A stretch of 25,789 bases of DNA from CAVQEK01 sp964596645 (GTDB lineage: Bacteria; Bacteroidota; Bacteroidia; Cytophagales; Cyclobacteriaceae): the NCBI GenBank assembly GCA_964596645.1, contig CAZQVB010000053.1:1-25789 (forward strand). The letters run 5' to 3'. Of the stretch, positions 14,885-22,896 are shown piece after piece. How positions within the stretch are numbered: the first letter of the stretch is position 1; every line of letters starts with the position of its first letter. The translations under genes and the position numbers were made by a program. The notes below the pieces were generated by a model. That model saw only the letters and a list, made by a program, of their open reading frames with translations. It ran no database searches and was not told the DNA's origin.

Positions 14885-16690
14885 ATGACCAATCCACAGC
14901 ACCCGAGCGAGCCGATCCTGAGCGTGGAGCACCTGTCTGTAGGTTTTCACGTACATGGTGTGTACAATATGGCCGTAGATGACGTGTCTTTTCAACTTTG
15001 GCCCGGCGAAACGCTGGGCATAGTGGGCGAGTCGGGCTCAGGCAAATCGGTGACGGCCCTCTCCATAATGCGCCTGCTGGCCAGCCCCCCTGCCAAGGTC
15101 ACCAACGGCCACATCCTGTTCCGGTCGTCGCGCCACGACACGGTCGATCTGCGTACACTGCCTGCAGCTCAGCTGCGGCATATGATCTTTCAGGAACCCA
15201 TGACCTCGCTAAACCCTGTGTATACCTGCGGAAACCAGGTGATGGAGACGCTGCAAACGCACCGGCAGCTGGGCCACGGTGAGGCAAAAGCGCAAGTGAT
15301 TGATCTTTTCAGGGAAGTGCAACTTCCGCGACCGGAAAAAATGTTTGACGCTTACCCGCATGAAATTTCCGGCGGACAGAAGCAGCGGGTGATGATCGCC
15401 ATGGCCATGGCCTGCGAACCGGCCATACTGATCGCCGACGAGCCCACCACCGCGCTCGACGTCACCGTGCAGGCCAACATACTGCGGCTGTTAGAAAAAA
15501 TGCGCACCAACCACCACACGGCCGTTATCTTCATTACGCACGACCTGGGCGTGATCGCCGAAATAGCCGATCGGATATTGGTGATGCGCGAAGGCCGCAT
15601 CGTGGAGCAGGGCACCGTGCTTGATATATTTTCTAACCCGCAGCAACCCTACACCCAGGGCCTGCTGGCATGCCGGCCAAGGATTGACATCCAGTTGAAA
15701 CGCCTGCCTACGGTGAGCGACTTTTTGGCGCCGGCACCCAGCGCAGGCGTTGGTACCGGCACGCGTACATACCGCTCGGTGGGAGAAGCCTTACTCAAAA
15801 ATGTAGAACGCCGCGACGAGCTGATCGAAAGGCGGCTGAAAGCGATACGCAGAAAACCCATATTGCGCGTACGCAACCTGAGCACACACTTCCCGATCAG
15901 AAAAGGGATATTTGGCCGGGCTACTGGTGTAGTAAAGGCGGTGGATGATGTACAGTTCGACATATTTCCGGGCGAAACGGTCGGCCTGGTGGGTGAGTCG
16001 GGATGTGGCAAAACCACGCTCGGCCGCACCATTCTCAGGCTGGTAGATCCCACCTATGGAGAGATCCTCTTCGAAGACCGCGAGATACAAACCCTTACCG
16101 GTGAGGCGCTGAGGGTGTTGCGCAAAGAAATGCAGATCATCTTTCAAGACCCCTACGCATCGCTGAACCCGCGCATGTCGGTAGGTGAAGCCATCATGGA
16201 GCCTATGCTACTGCATGGCGTGCAGCCTACTGCCGCAAAGTGCCGGCAAGCAGCCTACGACCTGCTGGAAAAGGTGGGGCTTTCGCCCGCGTCTTTTTCG
16301 CGATTTCCACATGAGTTTAGCGGCGGGCAGCGGCAGCGCGTATGTATAGCCCGTGCCCTTGCGCTGCAGCCCAAATTTATAGTGTGCGACGAGTCGGTGT
16401 CGGCGCTCGATGTGTCTGTGCAGGCGCAGGTGCTCAATTTGCTCAACGATCTTAAAGAAGAATTTCACTTTACCTATATATTTATAAGCCACGACCTGTC
16501 GGTGATCCGGTTTATCGCCGACCGTATATTTGTGATGAACAATGGCAAGCTGGTAGAGATGGGCTATCCGGAAGCGCTCTTTGAGCGGCCGAAAGAAGAG
16601 TATACACGCCGCCTGATAAACGCCATACCGCGCGGCGACATAGAAGAAATAAGAAAAACACAGTTGAAAAGAAAAATGGGGCAAGTATAA
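14885..16690 (+). CDS. Fused double-ATPase of a dipeptide/oligopeptide-type ABC transporter
   Basis: This 601-residue protein carries two complete ATPase domains, corresponding to DppD and DppF joined in one chain. Domain 1 has Walker A GESGSGKS (at about 51-58), signature ISGGQKQRV and Walker B ILIADEPTTALDV. Domain 2 has GESGCGKTT (about 371-379), signature FSGGQRQRV and FIVCDESVSALDV, where Ser replaces the usual Pro after the catalytic Glu. Each domain ends with the oligopeptide/dipeptide C-terminal extension (EQGTVLDIFSNPQQPYTQGL and EMGYPEALFERPKEEYTRRL). It would energise an oligopeptide, nickel or similar importer, or a related exporter. No permease or binding-protein gene lies in this window, so its partners are encoded elsewhere. 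It starts 6 nt after the exonuclease gene. Confidence 0.93.
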   Translation: MTNPQHPSEPILSVEHLSVGFHVHGVYNMAVDDVSFQLWPGETLGIVGESGSGKSVTALSIMRLLASPPAKVTNGHILFRSSRHDTVDLRTLPAAQLRHMIFQEPMTSLNPVYTCGNQVMETLQTHRQLGHGEAKAQVIDLFREVQLPRPEKMFDAYPHEISGGQKQRVMIAMAMACEPAILIADEPTTALDVTVQANILRLLEKMRTNHHTAVIFITHDLGVIAEIADRILVMREGRIVEQGTVLDIFSNPQQPYTQGLLACRPRIDIQLKRLPTVSDFLAPAPSAGVGTGTRTYRSVGEALLKNVERRDELIERRLKAIRRKPILRVRNLSTHFPIRKGIFGRATGVVKAVDDVQFDIFPGETVGLVGESGCGKTTLGRTILRLVDPTYGEILFEDREIQTLTGEALRVLRKEMQIIFQDPYASLNPRMSVGEAIMEPMLLHGVQPTAAKCRQAAYDLLEKVGLSPASFSRFPHEFSGGQRQRVCIARALALQPKFIVCDESVSALDVSVQAQVLNLLNDLKEEFHFTYIFISHDLSVIRFIADRIFVMNNGKLVEMGYPEALFERPKEEYTRRLINAIPRGDIEEIRKTQLKRKMGQV

Positions 16691-16818
16691 ATGACATGCC
16701 CCTGCAACCATAACTATACACGACCACAGATCAGCCATGGCTATGAAGACCATACTATAAAGATGGCCTGCTCATGATGCTGATCGAAGAAAGGTCCTTA
16801 CATTTTTAAGATTAAAAC

Positions 16819-18933
16819 ATGAAATACCGAGAACTGGAAATGCTGATCAAAGACTTTGTCAGCAGCAACTTCAAAAACAACTATTCATACAAGCAGGTGA
16901 TAAAAAAGCTGGGTGTGAAAGACAAGAAAACTAAGAATGCCGTAAAATCCATCCTTGAAAAAATGCAAAAGGAAAGCTCGAAAAAATCCAGCGGTAAAAG
17001 CAAAAGGGAAGCTGGCGGCAAAGAGCTCACCGGCACGGTGGATTACGTAAACCCAAGGCACGCCTTCATTATATCTGAAGACAGCGAGCAGGATATATAC
17101 GTGCGCACGGAAAATATGATGAATGCCTTCGACGACGACACGGTGCGTGTGGCGCTCTTTCCGCAGGGCAAAAAAGGTGGCCGGCCCGAGGGCAAGGTCA
17201 TAGAAGTGGTCAGCCGCTTTCGCGAGGAATTCGTCGGCCGCGTTGAGCTCAGCGACCGCTTCGCGTTTGTGATCCCCGACTTCAAGAAAATGCACTCCGA
17301 CATCTTTGTGGCGCCCGAGCACCTGAACGGCGCCAAAGAAAACGATAAGGTAGTGGTGAAGATCACTCAGTGGCCTGCTAAAAATAAAAATCCGCAAGGC
17401 ACCATCACCCACATTCTGGGGCAGTCTGGCGAAAATGAAGCCGAGATTCACAGCATAATGGCAGAATTTGGGCTGCCTTTCGAATTCCCGGAAAATATCC
17501 TCATTGCCTCCAAGCGCATTAAAGAGGCCATCAGCGATGAGGAAATAGCGCGTCGCCGCGACTTCCGCGGTGTGACCACCCTCACCATAGACCCGGCCGA
17601 TGCCAAAGACTTTGACGATGCGCTGTCATTTAAGCCACTGAAAAACGGGCATTATGAAGTGGGCGTGCACATTGCCGATGTCACACATTATGTGAAAGAA
17701 GGCACTGTGCTGGATAAGGAAGCCGACAAACGTGCCACCTCCGTGTATCTGGTCGACCGCACCATACCCATGCTGCCCGAGCGGCTCTCCAACGAGCTGT
17801 GCAGCCTGCGGCCCAACGAAGACAAACTCACCTTCAGCGCGGTATTCGAGCTGGACAACAACGCCAAGGTGATCAACGAGTGGTTTGGACGCACCATCAT
17901 CCACTCTCAACGCCGCTTCAGCTACGAGGAGGCACAGGAGCGCATCGAAACCATTCAGGGCGATTTTGCCAAAGAGATCACCCTGCTGAATGAGCTGGCC
18001 CTCAAGCTGCGGATCGACCGCTTTATGCGCGGCGCCATCAACTTCGAAACTACCGAGGTAAAGTTTGAGCTGGACGACCAGGGCAAGCCCCTGCGCGTAA
18101 TTCCTAAAGTGCGCAAAGATGCCCACAAAATGATTGAGGAATTTATGCTGCTGGCCAATAAGCGTGTAGCCGAGCATGTGTACAAAATGAAAAAAGGCCG
18201 CACTAAAAACACCTTTGTGTACCGAACACACGACCACCCCGATCCCGAAAAGGTGCAGGCCTTTTCTGTGTTTGCCAAGAAGTTTGGCCATGAGCTGAAC
18301 CCCGACGAAAAAGCCATTAGCCGCTCGCTGAATACACTCATTGAAGACGTGGAAGGCAAGCCGGAGCAAAATGTGATGCAGACGCTGGCCATACGCACCA
18401 TGGCAAAAGCAAAATATACGACCGAACCCAAAGGGCATTTTGGCCTGGCCTTTCCACACTACACGCACTTTACCTCGCCCATACGGCGCTACCCCGACAT
18501 GATGGTGCACCGGCTGCTTGACCACTACCTGGGCGGCGGCAGCTCTGTAAACAAGCCCCCCTATGAGAAAAAATGCCAGCACAGCAGCGAAATGGAAAAA
18601 GTAGCCGCCGATGCCGAGCGCGCATCCATCAAATACAAACAGGTGGAATTTATGGCAGGCATGCTCGGCGAGGAGTTCGACGGCCTGGTGAGCGGCGTCA
18701 CGGAGTGGGGCGTTTTTGTAGAAATGACCGAAACCAAATGTGAAGGCATGGTGCGGCTGTCGGAGCTCGACGATGACTACTACCATTTCGACGAGGCCAA
18801 CTACCGGGTGGTAGGCGAAAAAACCGCTCGCTCCATCACCCTGGGCGACAGCGTACGGGTGAAGGTATTGAAAACCGACATCAACCGGCGCACCATAGAC
18901 CTGGGCATGGTGAAGCGGCCAAACAAAAAATAA
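16819..18933 (+). CDS. rnr: Ribonuclease R
   Basis: This 704-residue processive 3'-5' exoribonuclease degrades structured RNA. In order it has a basic helix-rich N-terminal region (1-70, including a Lys/Ser-rich stretch), cold-shock-type OB folds from about 72 (GTVDYVNPRHAFIISE) to 220, the RNB catalytic domain (about 245-570) with the metal-binding motif TIDPADAKDFDDALSF at about 255-270, and a C-terminal S1 domain (about 615-700, starting FDGLVSGVTEWGVFVEM). All catalytic aspartates of the D-P-x-D-A-x-D-F-D-D motif are present. The basic C-terminal tail is very short compared with E. coli RNase R. A strong GC-rich hairpin follows 18 nt after the stop. Confidence 0.96.
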   Translation: MKYRELEMLIKDFVSSNFKNNYSYKQVIKKLGVKDKKTKNAVKSILEKMQKESSKKSSGKSKREAGGKELTGTVDYVNPRHAFIISEDSEQDIYVRTENMMNAFDDDTVRVALFPQGKKGGRPEGKVIEVVSRFREEFVGRVELSDRFAFVIPDFKKMHSDIFVAPEHLNGAKENDKVVVKITQWPAKNKNPQGTITHILGQSGENEAEIHSIMAEFGLPFEFPENILIASKRIKEAISDEEIARRRDFRGVTTLTIDPADAKDFDDALSFKPLKNGHYEVGVHIADVTHYVKEGTVLDKEADKRATSVYLVDRTIPMLPERLSNELCSLRPNEDKLTFSAVFELDNNAKVINEWFGRTIIHSQRRFSYEEAQERIETIQGDFAKEITLLNELALKLRIDRFMRGAINFETTEVKFELDDQGKPLRVIPKVRKDAHKMIEEFMLLANKRVAEHVYKMKKGRTKNTFVYRTHDHPDPEKVQAFSVFAKKFGHELNPDEKAISRSLNTLIEDVEGKPEQNVMQTLAIRTMAKAKYTTEPKGHFGLAFPHYTHFTSPIRRYPDMMVHRLLDHYLGGGSSVNKPPYEKKCQHSSEMEKVAADAERASIKYKQVEFMAGMLGEEFDGLVSGVTEWGVFVEMTETKCEGMVRLSELDDDYYHFDEANYRVVGEKTARSITLGDSVRVKVLKTDINRRTIDLGMVKRPNKK

Positions 18934-18951
18934 CCCGAAACATTGCGTGAG

Positions 18952-18975
18952 GCCGGCCCTGAGTAGTGGGCCGGC
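18952..18975 (+). terminator. GC-rich terminator hairpin after rnr
   Basis: Perfect 8-bp stem GCCGGCCC/GGGCCGGC with an 8-nt loop, 18 nt after the rnr stop codon. A short TTTT follows about 8 nt later. The stem is strong, the U-tract weak. Confidence 0.6.
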
Positions 18976-19166
18976 TATCCCACATTTTGTGCATGCCTAC
19001 CAACATTACGGACGGGCTCAGATACGCGCCTGTTGGCTCTTGCTGTAGTTTTCTCGCCCCAGGCTACAAGCCGGTAGTCGCTACTTTTTTCCTTTCAAAT
19101 AATTTCGGCAACATGAGCACAGACATTCAGTTAAATGCTGAAGTGTGTAAAATCTAATTTTTAACA

Positions 19167-21572
19167 ATGAACAGTTGGTGGAGAAAAGCAGGACTTTTAA
19201 TGTCTTTCATATTGTGTATTCCTGCTATCACAATCGGGGCCGACGACGCCCCAAAAAGTACCCTGAGCGGCTATATAAAAGACGCTACAAATGGTGAGAC
19301 GCTGATCGGTGCTACGGTGTACATCACAGAGTTGGAAACCGGCACCCAGACAAACGTATACGGTTTTTACTCCATTACCCTGCCGCCGGGCATGTACTCA
19401 GTGCAATATCGCTATGTGGGCTATCACAATGTAGAAGAAAGCATAGACCTCACAACCAACCAGCGCCTGGATGTGGAACTGAACGCGCAGCAAACACAAC
19501 TCGAAGAAATTGTGATTTCCGGAGAGGGTTTCGATGCCAACGTGACCAGCACGGAAATGAGTGTGGCCGAAATCGACATTCAAACCATACAAAAGCTGCC
19601 CGCATTCCTCGGTGAGGCGGATGTGCTGAAGAGCATACAACTGCTGCCAGGTGTGAGCACAGTGGGCGAAGGTGCCTCCGGTTTCAATGTGCGCGGTGGC
19701 AGTGTTGGGCAAAACCTGGTGCTGCTCGATGAGGCTCCGGTCTATAACAGCTCACATTTGCTTGGGTTCTTCTCTGTGTTCAACCCCGATGCCGTAAAAG
19801 ATGTGAAGCTGTATAAAGGCGGTATACCTGCACGCTATGGCGGAAGGCTCGCCTCCATACTGGACATCCGCATGAAAGAGGGAAACAACAAAGACTTTGG
19901 CGTGAACGGCGGCATCGGTTCTATCTTCAGCCGTGTGGCCGTAGAGGGTCCCCTTGTGAAAGATAAGGCCTCGTTTATCGTGGCAGGCCGCCGCTCTTAC
20001 GGTGATGTGTTCGCCAAGCTGTTTACCGACGTACTGGCAGATGGCGCCGCACTTTATTTTTACGACCTCACGGCAAAAGCCAATTACAACATCAACGACA
20101 AAAACAGGATCTATCTCTCAGGCTATCTGGGTCGCGACAAGTTTCTTTTTGACCGCAACCAGGGGTTTAGCTGGGGAAACAACACCGCCACGCTGCGCTG
20201 GAACCACCTGTTCAACGACCGGCTTTTTTCCAACATCACCGCCTACTTCAGCGACTATGATTATTCCCTGGCCTTTGGCGAAAATGACCTCGACCGCTTT
20301 GAGTGGAACTCACGCATCCGCACCACCACATTCAAGCCCGAGCTTACCTATTTCTTAAGCTCCGACGCCGAACTGTCATTTGGCGGCGAGCTGCTGTACT
20401 ACCGCTTCGACCCTGCCAATGCATTTGGCATTAGCGTGGGCAATGTGCAAGACATCAGCCTGGACCCCAAATATGCCCTGGAGAGTGCGCTCTACATCAG
20501 CAATGACCATAAGTTTAGCGACGCATTCAGCATGGAGTACGGCCTCAGGGCATCAGCTTTTCAGTTGATGGGCCCCGGCGCTTATTTCACCTTTGGCGAC
20601 ACTATACCTGGCGAACGCAGGCCGGTGCAGGATAGCTTTGAAGCAGAAAATGGCGAGACCATCGCTTCCTATTTCAATCTGGAGCCGCGCATCTCTGCAC
20701 GGCTGAAGACAGGGCCGAAAAGCTCGATTAAAGCCAGCTACAACCGTATGGCACAATACCTTCACCTGATCAGCAATACGGTGGCTTCTAACCCGCTGGA
20801 TGTATGGACGCCCAGCACCAACAACATAGCGCCACAACTGGGCGATCAATACGCGTTGGGCTACTTCAAAAACTTCGGCGCGGGCAACGACTACGAAGCC
20901 TCTCTCGAGGTATACTACCGGCCAACACAAAATCAGATAGACTACATCGACGGTGCAGAGCTGCTGATCAACGAGCTGCTGGAAGGTGACTTGCTGAGTG
21001 GCCGGGGCCGTGCATATGGCATGGAGCTGTATGTGAAAAAAAATACAGGAAGGCTCACAGGTTGGCTCAGCTACACCCTGGGCAGAAGTGAACTGAAGGT
21101 GGAAGGTATAAACAACGGCGAATGGTACGACACACGGTTTGACCAGCGGCACAACCTGAAGCTCGCCGGCTTTTACGACCTGAACGAACGACTGGTGCTC
21201 GGTGCCAACTTCAGCTTTCTCTCCGGCACGCCCACTACTTTCCCCACCTCCAGGTACGTGGTGCAAGGCTACCTGACGCCGCACAATGCCTTCGAAAACA
21301 GGAATAATATACGCATACCCAGCTTTCACCGACTCGATCTGTCGCTTACCTGGTATGGCAAAAAGTACAATCGCAAAGGTGAGTTGCGAAAAAATGATGA
21401 CTACTTCGTCTTTAGCATCTACAACGCATACGCCCGGCGCAACCCATTTTCCATTTATTTCACACAAGGCAGCGAGCGCAGTCCGGCGGGCCAGCCGATC
21501 GACTCCAAAGCCATGCAGGTATCCATCATCGGGTCTGTGCTGCCAGCCATCTCTTACAACTTTAGCTTCTGA
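19167..21572 (+). CDS. TonB-dependent receptor with carboxypeptidase-like regulatory domain
   Basis: This 801-residue outer-membrane receptor has a signal peptide (residues 1-24), then a CarboxypepD_reg-like beta-sandwich (about 32-112, starting LSGYIKDATNGETLIGATVY), then the plug domain (about 125-240, with the DVLKSIQLLPGVSTVGEGAS and FNVRGG pattern and the KGGIPARYGGRLASILDI end), and a long beta-barrel ending with aromatic Phe as outer-membrane barrels do. It takes up an unknown ligand using TonB energy. It lacks an N-terminal STN signalling domain, and no anti-sigma/ECF pair lies beside it. It is followed after 5 nt by a DUF4249 lipoprotein gene and is not a SusC of a SusCD pair, because no SusD-like gene is present. 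The 233-nt region upstream contains no other gene. Confidence 0.93.
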   Translation: MNSWWRKAGLLMSFILCIPAITIGADDAPKSTLSGYIKDATNGETLIGATVYITELETGTQTNVYGFYSITLPPGMYSVQYRYVGYHNVEESIDLTTNQRLDVELNAQQTQLEEIVISGEGFDANVTSTEMSVAEIDIQTIQKLPAFLGEADVLKSIQLLPGVSTVGEGASGFNVRGGSVGQNLVLLDEAPVYNSSHLLGFFSVFNPDAVKDVKLYKGGIPARYGGRLASILDIRMKEGNNKDFGVNGGIGSIFSRVAVEGPLVKDKASFIVAGRRSYGDVFAKLFTDVLADGAALYFYDLTAKANYNINDKNRIYLSGYLGRDKFLFDRNQGFSWGNNTATLRWNHLFNDRLFSNITAYFSDYDYSLAFGENDLDRFEWNSRIRTTTFKPELTYFLSSDAELSFGGELLYYRFDPANAFGISVGNVQDISLDPKYALESALYISNDHKFSDAFSMEYGLRASAFQLMGPGAYFTFGDTIPGERRPVQDSFEAENGETIASYFNLEPRISARLKTGPKSSIKASYNRMAQYLHLISNTVASNPLDVWTPSTNNIAPQLGDQYALGYFKNFGAGNDYEASLEVYYRPTQNQIDYIDGAELLINELLEGDLLSGRGRAYGMELYVKKNTGRLTGWLSYTLGRSELKVEGINNGEWYDTRFDQRHNLKLAGFYDLNERLVLGANFSFLSGTPTTFPTSRYVVQGYLTPHNAFENRNNIRIPSFHRLDLSLTWYGKKYNRKGELRKNDDYFVFSIYNAYARRNPFSIYFTQGSERSPAGQPIDSKAMQVSIIGSVLPAISYNFSF

Positions 21573-21577
21573 CAACA

Positions 21578-22516
21578 ATGACAAACCGCATATTCACTTT
21601 ATTCACCACGCTCACCGGCTTAGCGCTAATGGCCTGCGAAGACGAGATCTTTCCCGAGCTGCCACAGGCCGAATCTGTACTTGTGGTAGATGCTTTCATT
21701 ACCAACAAGCCCGAAGACCAAGTCATTCAACTCACGCGGTCGCAGCCGTACTTTGACAATACCTTTCCGCCTGGTGTAGCGGGCGCTCAGGTAGAAATTG
21801 TAGAGGGTGGAGGCAAAGTATACAGCTTCATGCCCGGACCAACGGACGGAGAATACATCTGGTCGCCTACCGCTGAGGAACCGACATTCGGCCAGGTGGG
21901 AAAAACCTACCAGCTCAACGTTCGGATTGGTGGAGCGCTCTATCAAGCTTCCTCGGCTATGAACCGCGTGCCCGAGATCGATAGCATCGTGTATCGCTTT
22001 GAAGAAGGAAATGCCTTCTTTCCCGACAGCTATTTTGCCTCTGTGTATGCCACCGATTTTGTAGGGGTGGGCGACACGTATTGGATCAAAGCCTTTAAAA
22101 ATGGGGAGTTTCTCAATAAGCCCAGTGAGATTGCCCTGGCCTATGATGCCAGCTTTACTGCAAGCGGCAGTGTAGATGGCATACCGTTCATCCAACCCAT
22201 ACGCGATGCCATCAACCCGTTCGATCAGGATGAGGATGATGAATTACTACCCTCGTATATGCCGGGCGATTCTGTATACGTAGAGATCCACTCGATCACG
22301 CATGAAACCTTTACCTTCTTCAATGAACTGATCGTGCAAACGAACAGGCCGGGTGGTTTTGGTGAACTGTTTGCCGAGCCGCTGGCAAATGTACCGACCA
22401 ACATCACGCGGTCGGATGAAGCCGCAACGGGCCCGGCGGCGGTAGGATTCTTCAATGTGGCCGCAGTATCGGGAGCCGGTAAGTGGCTCGATCCCGAAGA
22501 CTTACCGGTACAGTAG
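21578..22516 (+). CDS. DUF4249 domain lipoprotein
   Basis: This 312-residue protein has a lipoprotein signal with the lipobox LALMAC (Cys at 20) followed by acidic residues EDE. In Bacteroidetes, acidic residues after the Cys favour export to the outer membrane or cell surface. The body shows the DUF4249 character: VLVVDAFITNKPEDQVIQLT at about 34-53, then beta-rich segments, the acidic DQDEDDELLP stretch and the C-terminal NVAAVSGAGKWLDPEDLP. The family has no proven function, but its genes are regularly found just behind TonB-dependent receptor genes in this phylum, as here with a 5-nt gap. A role as an accessory ligand-binding or lid protein for the receptor is an inference by analogy with SusD. 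Confidence 0.85.
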   Translation: MTNRIFTLFTTLTGLALMACEDEIFPELPQAESVLVVDAFITNKPEDQVIQLTRSQPYFDNTFPPGVAGAQVEIVEGGGKVYSFMPGPTDGEYIWSPTAEEPTFGQVGKTYQLNVRIGGALYQASSAMNRVPEIDSIVYRFEEGNAFFPDSYFASVYATDFVGVGDTYWIKAFKNGEFLNKPSEIALAYDASFTASGSVDGIPFIQPIRDAINPFDQDEDDELLPSYMPGDSVYVEIHSITHETFTFFNELIVQTNRPGGFGELFAEPLANVPTNITRSDEAATGPAAVGFFNVAAVSGAGKWLDPEDLPVQ

Positions 22517-22602
22517 GATCGAATGAATACAAAATGTGCCAGGTATGACTTCAATCATACTCTGTGTACACCTGCCTGTGTTTTCTTTGGTAAAAAAAGA
22601 AT

Positions 22603-22839
22603 ATGGAAAACACAGTGCACATCCACGAAGTACTAGACCTGCTGGCGCAAAATAACCGCTATTCTGTAAGTGAACTGATAGATGATATCAGTGAGAACTT
22701 TGGCGAAGATGTATGCTTTACCAGCTGTGCCGGTCACGAGTTTGGCATCGACCAGGTGCTGTCATTTCTTATGGCAAAAGGGAAGATAAAAATAGAAGGA
22801 GATCAGGTGGTGCCCATCCGGCTGGTATGCGATCACTGA
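22603..22839 (+). CDS. YecH-like small metal-binding protein
   Basis: This 78-residue protein has likely metal ligands at both ends and in the middle: H6 and H8 (VHIHEVL), C38 and C42 with H45 (VCFTSCAGHEFG), and C76 with H78 (VCDH). The layout (HxHEVL start, [FC]-x-[TS]-C-x2 segment, then a helix with LSFLMAKGKI and a CDH C-terminus) fits the YecH/DUF2492 family of putative metal-binding proteins. The metal and the process are unknown. It lies 86 nt behind the DUF4249 gene and may be co-transcribed with the receptor cassette. The AAAAAAAGA stretch before the ATG serves as the only visible upstream signal. Confidence 0.8.
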   Translation: MENTVHIHEVLDLLAQNNRYSVSELIDDISENFGEDVCFTSCAGHEFGIDQVLSFLMAKGKIKIEGDQVVPIRLVCDH

Positions 22840-22873
22840 AGCAGTGGGGGATGGTGTTAAATAAAATGGTGTA

Positions 22874-22896
22874 CTGATGTGGTTAATTCACATCAG
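22874..22896. terminator. Hairpin between convergent genes
   Basis: Perfect 8-bp stem CTGATGTG/CACATCAG with a 7-nt loop lies between the convergent YecH-like gene and the histidine kinase gene, overlapping the kinase stop codon. It could serve both strands. A T-rich stretch (CATTTTATTT) follows on the minus side; the plus side has none. Confidence 0.5.

Noticed and set aside
17626..18786. Long 386-codon open frame antisense to rnr
   Set aside because: Exact overlap with the RNase R catalytic region. The translation is rich in His, Phe and Val with no domain, as expected for the shadow of a codon-biased gene.
20553..21584. 343-codon open frame antisense to the TonB-dependent receptor
   Set aside because: Shadow of the receptor barrel region. 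It has no recognisable family and no own upstream region.
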